Assembly: GCA_017634255.1 (NCBI GenBank)
Contig: JAGBNT010000004.1
Coordinates: forward strand, 1 to 36,773
Reading direction: 5' to 3'
From: Lachnospiraceae bacterium
GTDB lineage: Bacteria; Bacillota_A; Clostridia; Lachnospirales; Lachnospiraceae
Length of the DNA: 36,773 bases
The notes under the pieces were generated by a model. The model did no database searches. It was not told where the DNA came from and saw only the letters and a list, made by a program, of their open reading frames with translations. Below, piece by piece: positions 23,530 through 32,256 of the stretch (its first letter is position 1; every line of letters begins with the position of its first letter). The position numbers and the translations under genes were made by a program.

Positions 23530-25239
23530 TTAAATATCAAAAGAAACCTTGGTCATTTCTGAAAATGAAGTTATACCCTCCAGCACATAGCGGGTGGCCT
23601 CCATACGAAGAGTATCCATGCCCCCCTCCAGAGCCGTCTTCCTGATCTCCTCCGTGGAGGCTCTCTCGGTTATATTTCTCCTTATATCCGCCGTGACCTC
23701 CAGGATCTCATAGACGCCTATACGTCCCTTGTAGCCTGTATTGTCGCACTGGGGACAGCCGCCGGGCTCATAGATATCGTTGTCCGCATCCGGCTGTAGC
23801 CCTAAGATGACCTTCTCATAGTTGTCGGGCTTCCTCTTCCTCCTGCAGAAGGGACAGAGCCTCCTGACAAGCCTCTGCGCGATGACTCCCACCAGGGCGT
23901 CCGACAGCAGATAGGGCTCGACCCCCATATCCACCAGACGGCTCACGGAGCTGGCGGTGGAATTGGTGTGCAGGGTGCTCACGACAAGATGACCCGTGAT
24001 AGAGGCCTGTACCGCGATCTCCGCCGTCTCCGAATCACGTATCTCACCTATCATTATTATATCAGGGTCCTGCCTTAAAATGGACCTTAAGGCATTGGCG
24101 AAGGTGAGGTCAGCCTTGTTGTTGACCTGTATCTGATTGACGCCGTCGATATTTGCCTCTACGGGGTCCTCGACGGTTATGATGTTTACATCCACCTTAT
24201 TGAGCTCCGACAACGCGGTATAGAGAGTCGTGGATTTACCTGAGCCCGTAGGCCCTGTGACCAGTATTATACCGTGGGGATGCTTAAGTATCGAATCGAA
24301 TTTCTGGACGTCGCTGTCGCTTAAGCCCAGCTCCTCCTTGCTGCGCATAAGGGCGTTCTTGGAGGCTATTCTCAGAACTATCTTTTCACCATAAACGGTA
24401 GGGATCGAGGACACACGGATATCGTACTCCCTCTTGTCGACTATCTGGGTGATACGGCCATCCTGGGGCTTTCTCTTCTCCGAAATGTCCATGCCTCCGG
24501 TGACCTTTATACGGGCCACTATGGCCGGCAGCAGCTTGTCCGAATAGGAGATTCTCTCATAGAGGGCTCCGTCGATACGGTATCTGACCCGGACCTTGTC
24601 CGGCATCGGCTCTATATGGATATCGGAGGCTCTCTGCCTTATGGCCTGCTCTATCATTCCCCGCACCAGCTGTACGATGGGGGCGTTGCTTACCTCGGAG
24701 CTCTCCTCCTGTACCTTATTGTCTTCATCGTCGCCGTAGAGCTCCGCCCTCTCCTTCTCGTACTTGCTGGCGACCTCCAGGGCATCCCGTGTACCGTAGG
24801 CCCTGTCTATGGCCGCGTGTATCTGGGAGGGTATGGCGACCCTGGGCTCTATCTGGAAATTCGTCACGATGCCGAAATCGTCCAGAGCCATCATATCCAT
24901 GGGGTCGGACATGGCTACATATAGTACGTTGGCGTTTTCCTTGCTGAAGCCTATCGGAATGGCCAGGTACTTCTTCGCAAGAGACGAGGGTATGAGCTGC
25001 AGGACAGAATCCTCAATGTGCATACCCACGAGGTTAGCTATGGGTATCTTAAGCTGGCTGCTCAACGCCTGGGCCAGCGCATCCTCCGTACAGATATTCA
25101 TGCGCACAAGGAGCTCACCCAGCTTTTCATTGTCCAGCCTCGGCATCTTCAATGCGTCGTCCAGCTGCTCCTTGGTCAATACCCCGTGCTTGATCAGAAT
25201 GTCTCCGAGCCTGAGTTTTTGTCTGCCTGTCGGTGCCAT
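23530..25239 (-). CDS. pilB: Pilus extension ATPase
   Basis: The 569-residue protein has an N-terminal GspE/MshEN-type domain (LGDILIKHGVLTKEQLDDAL..., residues 10-150), a linker rich in acid residues (about 165-185), the N2 domain (ASDIHIEPMPDKVRVRYRID), Walker A GPTGSGKST (about 327), Asp box VEDPVE, Walker B DPDIIMIGEIRD and ETAEIAVQASITGHLV, and the PilB/GspE zinc-binding tetracysteine CPFC...CPQC (about 463 and 495). It powers pilus polymerisation. MshEN-type N-terminal domains can bind c-di-GMP in some homologues, relevant given the c-di-GMP genes upstream (inference). It starts 4 bases after the topA stop. Confidence 0.95.
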   Translation of the reverse strand: MAPTGRQKLRLGDILIKHGVLTKEQLDDALKMPRLDNEKLGELLVRMNICTEDALAQALSSQLKIPIANLVGMHIEDSVLQLIPSSLAKKYLAIPIGFSKENANVLYVAMSDPMDMMALDDFGIVTNFQIEPRVAIPSQIHAAIDRAYGTRDALEVASKYEKERAELYGDDEDNKVQEESSEVSNAPIVQLVRGMIEQAIRQRASDIHIEPMPDKVRVRYRIDGALYERISYSDKLLPAIVARIKVTGGMDISEKRKPQDGRITQIVDKREYDIRVSSIPTVYGEKIVLRIASKNALMRSKEELGLSDSDVQKFDSILKHPHGIILVTGPTGSGKSTTLYTALSELNKVDVNIITVEDPVEANIDGVNQIQVNNKADLTFANALRSILRQDPDIIMIGEIRDSETAEIAVQASITGHLVVSTLHTNSTASSVSRLVDMGVEPYLLSDALVGVIAQRLVRRLCPFCRRKRKPDNYEKVILGLQPDADNDIYEPGGCPQCDNTGYKGRIGVYEILEVTADIRRNITERASTEEIRKTALEGGMDTLRMEATRYVLEGITSFSEMTKVSFDI

Positions 25240-25243
25240 TATC

Positions 25244-27328
25244 TCATCCCTTCTTGTCTATTACGTTCTTACATTCCTCATTTATGCAGGCGAGCTTAGC
25301 TCCCTTTTCCACCATCATGGAGCCGCACTTCGGACATTTGACCTCCGAAGGCCTCGACCAGCTCATGAAATCGCAGTCCGGATAGTTGATGCAGCCATAA
25401 TATCTCCTGCCCTTTCGGGTGGACTTAATGGCTATATCGCCTCCGCATTTGGGACAGGTTATCCCTATCTTTTCATAGTAGGGCTTGGTATTCCTGCAGT
25501 CCGGGAAGCCCGGGCAGGCCAGGAACTTGCCATGGGGGCCATACTTGATGACCATGTTCCTGCCGCAGTTCTCGCAGATCTCATCCGTGACCTCGTCCTT
25601 TATCTCTATCTCCTCGATCTCCTTTTCAGCCTTATCCACAGCCTCCTTGAGATCGGGATAAAAATTCTCGATTATGGTCTTCCAGCGGACATCGCCTTCC
25701 TCCACCCCGTCCAGGAGCTTTTCGAAATTCGCGGTGAAATTCACGTCCACGATACTCGGGAAGGCATCCTTTAAGATATTGTTGACAGCCGTTCCTATCT
25801 CTGTCACGTACAGATTCTTATTTTCCTTGGTGATATATCTTCTGGCAAGAATGGTGGTTATAGTCGGCGCATAGGTACTGGGCCTGCCTATCCCCTGCTC
25901 CTCGAGGGCGCGCACGAGGCTCGCCTCGGTGTAGTGAGCCGGAGGATTGGTAAAATGCTGCTTTTCTTCTATTTTATCCAATGCGATGACGCTGTTCTCC
26001 GATATGCCCCCCAGCATGACGTTGGAGCCCTCTTCCTCCTCTTCCTTCGGCTTATATACCTTCATGAAGCCCTCGAAGACGAGCTTGGAGGCCGAGACTG
26101 AGAAGAGATATTTATCGTCGGCTATGAGCCTGACGTTTGAGGTCTCATACTCGGCGGGTGCCATCTGGGAGGCCGCGAACCTCTTCCAGATAAGCTCATA
26201 TAACTTATACTGCTCTCTGGAAAGGCTGGCCTTTACCAGGGCCGGCGTCCTGGCGATATCTGTAGGCCGGATGGCCTCATGGGCATCCTGTATCTTTTTG
26301 CCCTCTTTTTTTGCAGCCGTAGTCTTGCTCAGATACTCCTCACCAAAATTGGCCTTTATATATTCCGCGGCAGCGCTCTGGGCCTCCTCGGAAATACGGG
26401 TGGAATCCGTCCTCAGGTAGGAGATAAGACCCACCGTCCCCTCGCCCTTTATATCTATTCCCTCATAGAGCTGCTGGGCAATCCGCATGGTCTTCTGGGT
26501 AGAAAAATTGAGGACGGAGCTGCCCTCCTGCTGCATCGTACTGGTCGTAAAGGGAAGGGGCGGCTTCCTCGTCCTCTTGCCGTTCTTCACCTCATAGACC
26601 TTATAGGCTGCCTTTTCGCATTCCTTTTTGATGGCCGCGGCCTCGTCACCGGTATGAACAGTGAGCTTTCCGTTCTTATCTCCGTAAAAGCCGGCGATAA
26701 GCGGCTTCTTTTCTCCCTCTACCTTAAAGGCCGCGTCGAAGGTCCAGTATTCCTCCGGGATAAAGGCGTTTATCTCATCCTCCCGGTCACAGATCATCCT
26801 CAGGGCCACCGACTGGACCCTGCCCGCGGAAAGCCCTCTTTTCACCTTGGCCCATAGCAGGGGGGAAATTCCATATCCCACCATCCTGTCCAGGACCCGG
26901 CGGGCCTGCTGGGCGTCCACCAGATTCATATCTATATCCCTGGGATTTTTTATGGCGCTCTTGACCGCGTTTTTGGTTATCTCATTGAAGGTTATCCGCT
27001 CCACCTTCTTATCCGTCTCTCCCGGCTCCAGCTTCAAAGCCTTGGTAAGGTGCCAGCTTATGGCCTCTCCCTCACGGTCCGGGTCGGTTGCGAGGTAGAT
27101 GTTGTCGGCCTTCTTTACCTCTTTTCGCAGGGAGGCCAGAAGGTCGCCCTTGCCCCTGATGGTTATATACTTGGGTTCAAAGTCGTGCTCCACGTCGATT
27201 CCCATCTGGCTTTTGGGAAGATCCCGGACGTGACCCATGGAAGCGACTACCTGATAATTTTTTCCGAGAAACTTTTTGATGGTCTTCTCCTTGGTGGGAG
27301 ACTCAACTATAACTAAATTCTTCGCCAT
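25244..27328 (-). CDS. topA: DNA topoisomerase I (type IA)
   Basis: The 694-residue enzyme relaxes negative supercoils. The TOPRIM domain (LVIVESPTKEKTIKKFLG, DPDREGEAI) is followed by the core with LSAGRVQSVAL, the active-site tyrosine in SYLRTDSTRIS (about residue 307) and a C-terminal region with three Cys4 zinc ribbons (CENC...CPGFPDC, CPKC...CINYPDC, CPKC...CINEEC). Length and motifs are normal for firmicute TopA. The ribosome site is weak (GAGAAAG). Only 4 bases separate it from pilB, so topA and the pilus motors are very probably co-transcribed. Upstream is the dprA terminator and a possible promoter. Confidence 0.97.
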   Translation of the reverse strand: MAKNLVIVESPTKEKTIKKFLGKNYQVVASMGHVRDLPKSQMGIDVEHDFEPKYITIRGKGDLLASLRKEVKKADNIYLATDPDREGEAISWHLTKALKLEPGETDKKVERITFNEITKNAVKSAIKNPRDIDMNLVDAQQARRVLDRMVGYGISPLLWAKVKRGLSAGRVQSVALRMICDREDEINAFIPEEYWTFDAAFKVEGEKKPLIAGFYGDKNGKLTVHTGDEAAAIKKECEKAAYKVYEVKNGKRTRKPPLPFTTSTMQQEGSSVLNFSTQKTMRIAQQLYEGIDIKGEGTVGLISYLRTDSTRISEEAQSAAAEYIKANFGEEYLSKTTAAKKEGKKIQDAHEAIRPTDIARTPALVKASLSREQYKLYELIWKRFAASQMAPAEYETSNVRLIADDKYLFSVSASKLVFEGFMKVYKPKEEEEEGSNVMLGGISENSVIALDKIEEKQHFTNPPAHYTEASLVRALEEQGIGRPSTYAPTITTILARRYITKENKNLYVTEIGTAVNNILKDAFPSIVDVNFTANFEKLLDGVEEGDVRWKTIIENFYPDLKEAVDKAEKEIEEIEIKDEVTDEICENCGRNMVIKYGPHGKFLACPGFPDCRNTKPYYEKIGITCPKCGGDIAIKSTRKGRRYYGCINYPDCDFMSWSRPSEVKCPKCGSMMVEKGAKLACINEECKNVIDKKG

Positions 27329-27377
27329 GATAACTTTCTCACACTTTTTCTCTGTTGCTAAATCTTATGTAAACCAA

Positions 27378-27405
27378 TCATGTCGTCAATTTGTTTCATA
27401 ATTTT
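27378..27405 (-). promoter_or_regulatory. Possible topA promoter
   Basis: In the 193-base gap before topA the minus strand has TTGACG followed after 16 bases by TAAGAT, ahead of the start at 27328. Positions are approximate and the match is moderate. The rest of the gap is AT-rich and holds the dprA terminator. Confidence 0.35.
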
Positions 27406-27448
27406 ACGATTTCACAATATACAACAAATAATTTCTTATTGCAAGGGT

Positions 27449-27485
27449 GAAAAAATTCTAGCCCAGCCTAGAACTGGCTGAGCCC
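27449..27485 (-). terminator. Rho-independent terminator after dprA
   Basis: On the minus strand GCTCAGCC (27483-27476) pairs with GGCTGGGC (27468-27461), with one G-U pair and a 7-base loop, and is followed by TAGAATTTTTT. It separates the comM-dprA transcript from topA-pilB-pilT. Confidence 0.85.
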
Positions 27486-27521
27486 TTTATATTTTACGTC
27501 CGCGCGAAACCCCTAAAAAAC

Positions 27522-28430
27522 CTAAATCTTCTTAATATAATGTGACGCACCGCAGCGCATGGCCATACCCTTAAGCTCGAGCTCCAAAAGAGCCGCCATA
27601 ACTTCTTGTACCTCCATACCCGTCCTTCTGGCAAGCTCGTCCACCCCCACAGGGTTATAGTCGAGGCAGCGGACCACGGCCGCGAGCCTCGGTGACAGCC
27701 CCTTGAGCCCGGTCTTAAAAAACACCTCTGTCTTTGTTTCACCTCTTTTTGGAATAAGCCCCAGGGCCTCCAGTATGTCCTCAGGTCTAGACGCCACCCC
27801 CGCCCCGTCGGCAATGAGGGCATTGCAGCCTACGCTTAAGGGGTCGGATATCCTCCCCGGCACGGCGAAGACGTCCCGGCCCTGCTCCAGGGCGAAGCGC
27901 ACGGTTATAGCCGTCCCCGATTGTACCCTCGCCTCTATCACGAGGAGGATGTCGCAAAGTCCCGCTATTATCCTGTTCCTCTGGGGGAAAAGCTCGGCCC
28001 TCGCGGGCATATCCGGATCATATTCGCTGATTAAGCCCCCGGAGCTTACTATCTTTTTAAAAAGCTCTGCATTTGACCTGGGATATACGATATTTATGCC
28101 GCTTCCCAGGACTCCGAAGCTCCTGCCTCCCTCGGCCACTGCCGCCCCCTGGGCTATACCGTCTATGCCTCTGGCCATCCCGCTTATGATCTGTACCCCG
28201 TGCCGGGCCAGGCGGGAGGCGAATTCCACCGCTGCCTTTCTGCCATACTCGGTATTGGCCCGGGCCCCTATTATGGCGACGCTTGGGATGTCCGGGTCCG
28301 GCAGTCTTCCCTTTACGTATATGCCCCCGGGAGGCTGGGGTATATACTTAAGCTTTTCGGGGAAATCCCTGTCGAAGGGGGTCAAGAATCTTATCTCGTC
28401 CCCCTTTTCTTCCATTCTAGTTTCTTCCAT
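27522..28430 (-). CDS. dprA: DNA-processing protein DprA
   Basis: DprA binds incoming single-stranded DNA and loads RecA during natural transformation. The 302-residue protein has the Rossmann-like DprA core: SVAIIGARANTEYGRKAA, IISGMARGIDGIAQGAA, GSGINIVYPRSN and ELFPQRNRIIAGL. A C-terminal winged-helix domain (residues ~245-300, DELARRTGMEVQEVMAALLE) follows. The usual N-terminal SAM/helix-hairpin domain of ~60-70 residues is essentially missing, so it is shorter than the ~360 typical for Firmicutes. The ATG at 28430 has GGGAG 8 bases upstream and overlaps the comM end by 14 bases; a second ATG at 28415 is possible. Confidence 0.93.
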   Translation of the reverse strand: MEETRMEEKGDEIRFLTPFDRDFPEKLKYIPQPPGGIYVKGRLPDPDIPSVAIIGARANTEYGRKAAVEFASRLARHGVQIISGMARGIDGIAQGAAVAEGGRSFGVLGSGINIVYPRSNAELFKKIVSSGGLISEYDPDMPARAELFPQRNRIIAGLCDILLVIEARVQSGTAITVRFALEQGRDVFAVPGRISDPLSVGCNALIADGAGVASRPEDILEALGLIPKRGETKTEVFFKTGLKGLSPRLAAVVRCLDYNPVGVDELARRTGMEVQEVMAALLELELKGMAMRCGASHYIKKI

Positions 28431-29955
28431 TCCAGTATCTCCCGTCCAGACTGCGGTAGCCTATGGCCTCGCTAAGATGCGCGCACCGGATATCCTCCGA
28501 CCCGTCCATATCGGCTATGGTCCGGGCGCACTTTAATATCCTGTGATAGGCCCTGGCGCTCAGGCCCAGCACCTTGAATGCCTCCTTTAACAGTGTCTCC
28601 TCCTTTAAGCCCAGCGCGCAGTATTTTCTGATATCCTTTACATCTATCTCGGAGTTGAAATTTATCCTCTCCTCCTTAAAGCGCCTCCGCTGTATCTCGA
28701 AGGCCTTCATCACCCTCTGCCTTATCTTCTCCGAGCTCTCCCCGGTATTGGAGCTGTCGTTTAACTCCTCGAAGGAGACCTCCTCAGCCTGGGCGGAAAT
28801 ATCGATTCTGTCCAAAAGGGGGCGGCTTATCCGGGAAAGATATTTCTTGATCGAGGCCTCAGTACAGGTGCAGCGAGACTTGTCGGGAAAGTAGCCGCAC
28901 TTACAAGGATTCATAGCAGCTATGAGAAGAAATGACGCCGGAAAGGTATATTTCCAGCCCACCCTGGACACATTTATTACCCTGTCCTCCAGAGGCTCCC
29001 TCAGGGCCTCGAGGGCGGCCCGGGAAAACTCCGGCAGCTCGTCAAGAAAGAGGGCACCGTAGAGGCTTAAGGAGCACAGGCCGGGACGCGGAAAATTTCC
29101 TCCCCCGGACAGGGCCTGGGCCGTGGTGGTATGGTGGGTCTCCACAAAGGGCCTTAAGCGCATTATCCCGTCCTCCTTTAAGGCCCCCGCTGCCGAGTAG
29201 ACCTTTGTAAGCTCGAGGCTCTCCTTGAGGGTCAGGGCCGGCATTATGGTGGGTATCCTCTTGGCTATCATGCTCTTCCCGCTGCCGGGCGGGCCTATGA
29301 GCAGGAGATTGTGCATCCCCGACACTGCCACCTCCGCTGCCCTCCTGGCCTGCTCCTGCCCCTTAAGCTCCGCAAAATCCACATCATAGCGCCCCGTCTC
29401 CTCCATATTTCCACAGGCCTCCGGTACCGGCGCTATATCCACCTCCCCCTTAAGATAGGCTATGGCCTCCTTGAGGCTCTGCACTCCTATGACAGAAATT
29501 CCGCGGACAGCTCCTCCCTCCCCGGTGTTCTCCCGGGGCAGGATGAACCTTTTATAGCCCTGCCTCGCGGCCTCCATGACCATGGGCAGGATGCCGTTCA
29601 CCGGCTTTACCTTACCCGACAGGGACAGCTCCCCGACTATCACCGTATCCTTGAAGATCCCGGCGTCCATCCCCGAGACGGCCGCCAGGATGGCTACGGC
29701 CTCTGCCAGGTCAAAGGAGGTCCCGCTCTTCCTGATATCCGCCGGGGACAGATTTACCGTGATCTTTTTTGCGGGAAGCTTGAAATCCGAATTCTTGACC
29801 GCGCTTCTTATCCTCTCCCGCGCCTCCCTGACCTCGCTTCCCAGATAGCCCACCATCTCAAAGGCGGGCATGGCGTCATCCGAAATGTCGGCCTCGGCAT
29901 AGACAAGCCTTGCATCTATGCCGTAAAGGGTACTCGATACTACACTGCAAAACAT
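28417..29955 (-). CDS. comM: ComM/YifB-family Mg-chelatase-like AAA+ protein
   Basis: The 512-residue protein has the N-terminal ChlI/Lon-S16-like fold (AFEMVGYLGSEVREARERI, GELSLSGKVKPVNG), Walker A GPPGSGKSM (about residue 225), Walker B GALFLDELPEF and the Mg-chelatase C-terminal domain (RISRPLLDRIDI...). ComM is a hexameric branch-migration helicase that helps integrate donor DNA in transformation. CKCGYFPDKSRCTC is a four-cysteine insert typical of the family. The start at ATG 29955 is supported by GAGG 9 bases upstream; an in-frame GTG at 29970 is itself part of that GTGAGG. It precedes and overlaps dprA. Confidence 0.93.
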   Translation of the reverse strand: MFCSVVSSTLYGIDARLVYAEADISDDAMPAFEMVGYLGSEVREARERIRSAVKNSDFKLPAKKITVNLSPADIRKSGTSFDLAEAVAILAAVSGMDAGIFKDTVIVGELSLSGKVKPVNGILPMVMEAARQGYKRFILPRENTGEGGAVRGISVIGVQSLKEAIAYLKGEVDIAPVPEACGNMEETGRYDVDFAELKGQEQARRAAEVAVSGMHNLLLIGPPGSGKSMIAKRIPTIMPALTLKESLELTKVYSAAGALKEDGIMRLRPFVETHHTTTAQALSGGGNFPRPGLCSLSLYGALFLDELPEFSRAALEALREPLEDRVINVSRVGWKYTFPASFLLIAAMNPCKCGYFPDKSRCTCTEASIKKYLSRISRPLLDRIDISAQAEEVSFEELNDSSNTGESSEKIRQRVMKAFEIQRRRFKEERINFNSEIDVKDIRKYCALGLKEETLLKEAFKVLGLSARAYHRILKCARTIADMDGSEDIRCAHLSEAIGYRSLDGRYWNGRN

Positions 29956-29976
29956 CTTTGAATACCTCACTATTTA

Positions 29977-29982
29977 ATTATA
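29977..29982 (-). promoter_or_regulatory. Possible -10 box for comM-dprA
   Basis: TATAAT on the minus strand lies 22 bases before the comM ATG in an AT-rich gap. No convincing -35 is visible. It would allow comM-dprA transcription apart from the upstream c-di-GMP/pilT genes. Confidence 0.3.
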
Positions 29983-29998
29983 AATTTAAGGAATTTTA

Positions 29999-30014
29999 AA
30001 GGCTGAACAGCCTT
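29999..30014 (-). terminator. Weak hairpin after the degenerate pilT paralogue
   Basis: AAGGCT-GTTC-AGCCTT follows immediately after the stop codon at 30016 on the minus strand and is followed by TAAAATTCCTT. With a six-base stem and short U content, it may attenuate rather than stop transcription into comM. Confidence 0.35.
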
Positions 30015-30015
30015 A

Positions 30016-31077
30016 TTACAGATCCACCCTTAAGCTCTTTGCCAGAGCCTCGGGGTCAAGGGCAGCTTCCACCGCCTCTTCGGCACTGATTGTACCCGAT
30101 TGTACAAGGGCTGTCAAGGACTGGTCCATGGTCACCAAATCCTTGTCCGCCCCCTCCCTCATGGCCTCGTAAAGCTCCACCGACTTGTCCAGACGGACGA
30201 GCTCCCGCAGCTTACCTGTCATGAAGAGCAGCTCGTATGCAGGCACAGACATACCCTGCGAGGTGTGGATGAGCTGCCTCGTAACTATGGCCTTGAGGTT
30301 GTCCGCGAGGCGGAAACGCGCCATTGTACGCTCCTGCTGCGGAAAGATATCCACGATGGAGCTTATCGTCTCTGGCACGGAATTAGTGGACATAGCCGCG
30401 AAGACCAGCCGCCCGGTCTCGGCCGCCGTCAGCACCAGGGAGGCCTCCTCCGCCCCGCTTATGCGGTTTACCACTATCACGTCCGGGTCGGCGCGGAGCG
30501 CACTTTTCAAAGCGGTACGGTAATCCTTCACGTCCAGGCCTATCTCCCGCTGGTTTATAGTGCTCATATTGTTCTTATGGAGAAACTCGATCGGGTCTTC
30601 AAGAGTTATTATGTTGCAGGCCCTCGAGGAATTGATCCCGTCTATCATCGCGGCCAGCATCGAGGTCTTTCCCGAGCCGGAGGGTCCGGTCATGATGACG
30701 AGCCCCTTCTTCTCCCCCGCAAGCCTCACCACGGCGGGAGGAATATTGAACTGCGCCGCATCCGGCAGCTCCTTATCCACCAGCCTCAGGGCTATGGTTA
30801 TGCTGCCCCTCTGCTTATAGGCATTGACCCTCAGGCGGCCGAAATCGCGGATAGAGACGGACAGCTCGATCTCTCCCTCCTCCTCAAAGCGGTCCCTCTG
30901 CTCGTGGGTCATGAAATTCACGAGGGTCTCAAGTGTCTCCGCGGCGGAAAGCTTATGAAAATTTGAATCGGTAAGCTCGCCGTGTACCCTGAATTTCGGC
31001 ACGGCGCCTACGCTTAAATGAATATCCGAAGCCCTCATTCGACGGGCTTCGGACAAGATCTGGCCTATATCTATCAT
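30016..31077 (-). CDS. Degenerate PilT-family ATPase paralogue
   Basis: The 353-residue protein aligns end to end with PilT: ASDIHLSVGAVPKFRVHG, Walker A GPSGSGKTS (about 130), Asp box ITLEDPIEFLH and QREIGLDVKDYRTALKSALR are kept. The Walker B DPDIVLLGEMRD of the true PilT is DPDVIVVNRISG here, so the catalytic Glu and the following Arg/Asp are gone. The His-box histidines in GHLVFSTLHT are replaced (GRLVFAAMST), and AIRNLIRE is KLRELVRL. ATP binding may persist but hydrolysis is probably impaired. It may act as a regulatory or mixed-hexamer partner of PilT, as PilU does in other bacteria (inference). It lies between c-di-GMP-type genes and comM. Confidence 0.9.
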   Translation of the reverse strand: MIDIGQILSEARRMRASDIHLSVGAVPKFRVHGELTDSNFHKLSAAETLETLVNFMTHEQRDRFEEEGEIELSVSIRDFGRLRVNAYKQRGSITIALRLVDKELPDAAQFNIPPAVVRLAGEKKGLVIMTGPSGSGKTSMLAAMIDGINSSRACNIITLEDPIEFLHKNNMSTINQREIGLDVKDYRTALKSALRADPDVIVVNRISGAEEASLVLTAAETGRLVFAAMSTNSVPETISSIVDIFPQQERTMARFRLADNLKAIVTRQLIHTSQGMSVPAYELLFMTGKLRELVRLDKSVELYEAMREGADKDLVTMDQSLTALVQSGTISAEEAVEAALDPEALAKSLRVDL

Positions 31078-31139
31078 TTTCCCTCTATTATCTGGTCTGC
31101 AGTCCTTACGGAGCCGCCCGGCTGCTGTCTGCCCCTGTC

Positions 31140-32252
31140 CTAAACATTCACTCCGAAGCCGGCCAGGGCGCTCTTATCCACAACACAGCGGTTGTCCATG
31201 GTCTTCATTACGTCCTTTATATAAAGCCCTCCGTAGATGAGCTCCTGACCCAGGTCTATTATCTTGTTGTCCGAGAAGGTAAGCACTATGGGCTTTAGGA
31301 TATTCCTTTCGTTCTCGTTTATCACCAGGGCCTTTTCGCCGGTATTTAACTCCACTGAGCAGCCCGGCACTACGATATTTATCGACTTTACGAGAGCCTC
31401 CGTGATCTCCGGCTCAAACATCTCGTCGTTTTCGATCAAAAACCTGATGGCCGAGATCTCCGAGCTGGGCTCGTCATAGTCGTTCATGGCCGTCATATTG
31501 TCAAAGATAGCGGCCAGCTTCACCACCTTGGCCTCGTAGTAGCTCTTCCCCGCCTTATCAGCGGTCTCATTCCTGGCGTAGGCCTCCATTTCCCTTATGA
31601 CCTGGACAGCTATCCTCTTTATGACGGGATTTTGTGAACAGGCCTGGCCGATATACTGGGTGCCCGCCATGGAGAGCCTCTCTATGGTCTCGATATCTCC
31701 CTCAGAGAGCTCATCGCCGGTTTTATCCCGCAGCTCATCCGGAATATCCAGCATGCCTATATCCATTATTAGCGCCGTCATTACGGCGTCGTGGAGCTGC
31801 GTATGCTTGAGGTTTAGCTTGCGCGCTATCATGGCGGTCAGGATGGCTGTATTTAAGGCATGCTTGTAATACTTATCCTCGCGGCTCCTTAAGGACTGGA
31901 CAAAGTTTATCTTGTGGTCCAGATGGCCGTATCTCTTTATGACCTGGGTCGCGACCTGCTCCAGCCCCGAGTCATTTTTATCCTTGTCGTGTATGGCCCT
32001 GAGCTCATCCTCAATGGCAAAGGTGGACATCATGGTAAAGCGCTCAAACTCCATATCCTCCTCGCTCATGGGCGGCAGGGGCTCCGCCGGCTCTAAGATA
32101 TACAGGCCGATCAGCCCGAAATTATGTACGCTCTCGATACCCTGCCTGGTAAGCTTGGAATTTCTGTCATACAGCAGGACGCCCTTTTTATTGTAAATGG
32201 GCTTTGCCAGTCTCATACCCTCTTTCAGCTTTTCCTGTCGAATAAATAGCAT
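31140..32252 (-). CDS. Degenerate HD-GYP-like protein
   Basis: The 370-residue cytoplasmic protein has an N-terminal ~70-residue domain (EKLKEGMRLAKPIYNKKGVLLY) typical of HD-GYP phosphodiesterases. The following helical domain KHALNTAILTAMIARKLNL...ALIMDIGMLDIPDELRDKTG keeps the HD-GYP frame, but the HDIGK signature is MDIGM and the GYP loop is absent (IREMEAYARNETADKAG). The metal-ligand His is therefore lost and c-di-GMP hydrolysis is unlikely. The C-terminus resembles the trailing beta domain of such proteins (LVINENERNILKPIVLTF). It starts 4 bases after the EAL-protein stop, so the two form one transcript, and they may signal together. Confidence 0.8.
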   Translation of the reverse strand: MLFIRQEKLKEGMRLAKPIYNKKGVLLYDRNSKLTRQGIESVHNFGLIGLYILEPAEPLPPMSEEDMEFERFTMMSTFAIEDELRAIHDKDKNDSGLEQVATQVIKRYGHLDHKINFVQSLRSREDKYYKHALNTAILTAMIARKLNLKHTQLHDAVMTALIMDIGMLDIPDELRDKTGDELSEGDIETIERLSMAGTQYIGQACSQNPVIKRIAVQVIREMEAYARNETADKAGKSYYEAKVVKLAAIFDNMTAMNDYDEPSSEISAIRFLIENDEMFEPEITEALVKSINIVVPGCSVELNTGEKALVINENERNILKPIVLTFSDNKIIDLGQELIYGGLYIKDVMKTMDNRCVVDKSALAGFGVNV

Positions 32253-32256
32253 CGCG

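Noticed and set aside
24809..25774. Long plus-strand open frame opposite pilB and topA
   Set aside because: It lies wholly antisense to two strongly recognisable genes, has no family-like motifs and no ribosome site; it is a codon-bias shadow.
27703..28536. 277-codon plus-strand open frame opposite dprA
   Set aside because: Antisense to a clear DprA; no start signals or domain motifs.
30100..30966. 288-codon plus-strand open frame opposite the degenerate pilT
   Set aside because: Its composition (many His, Arg, Leu) is typical of an antisense shadow, and the minus-strand frame shows clear PilT homology.
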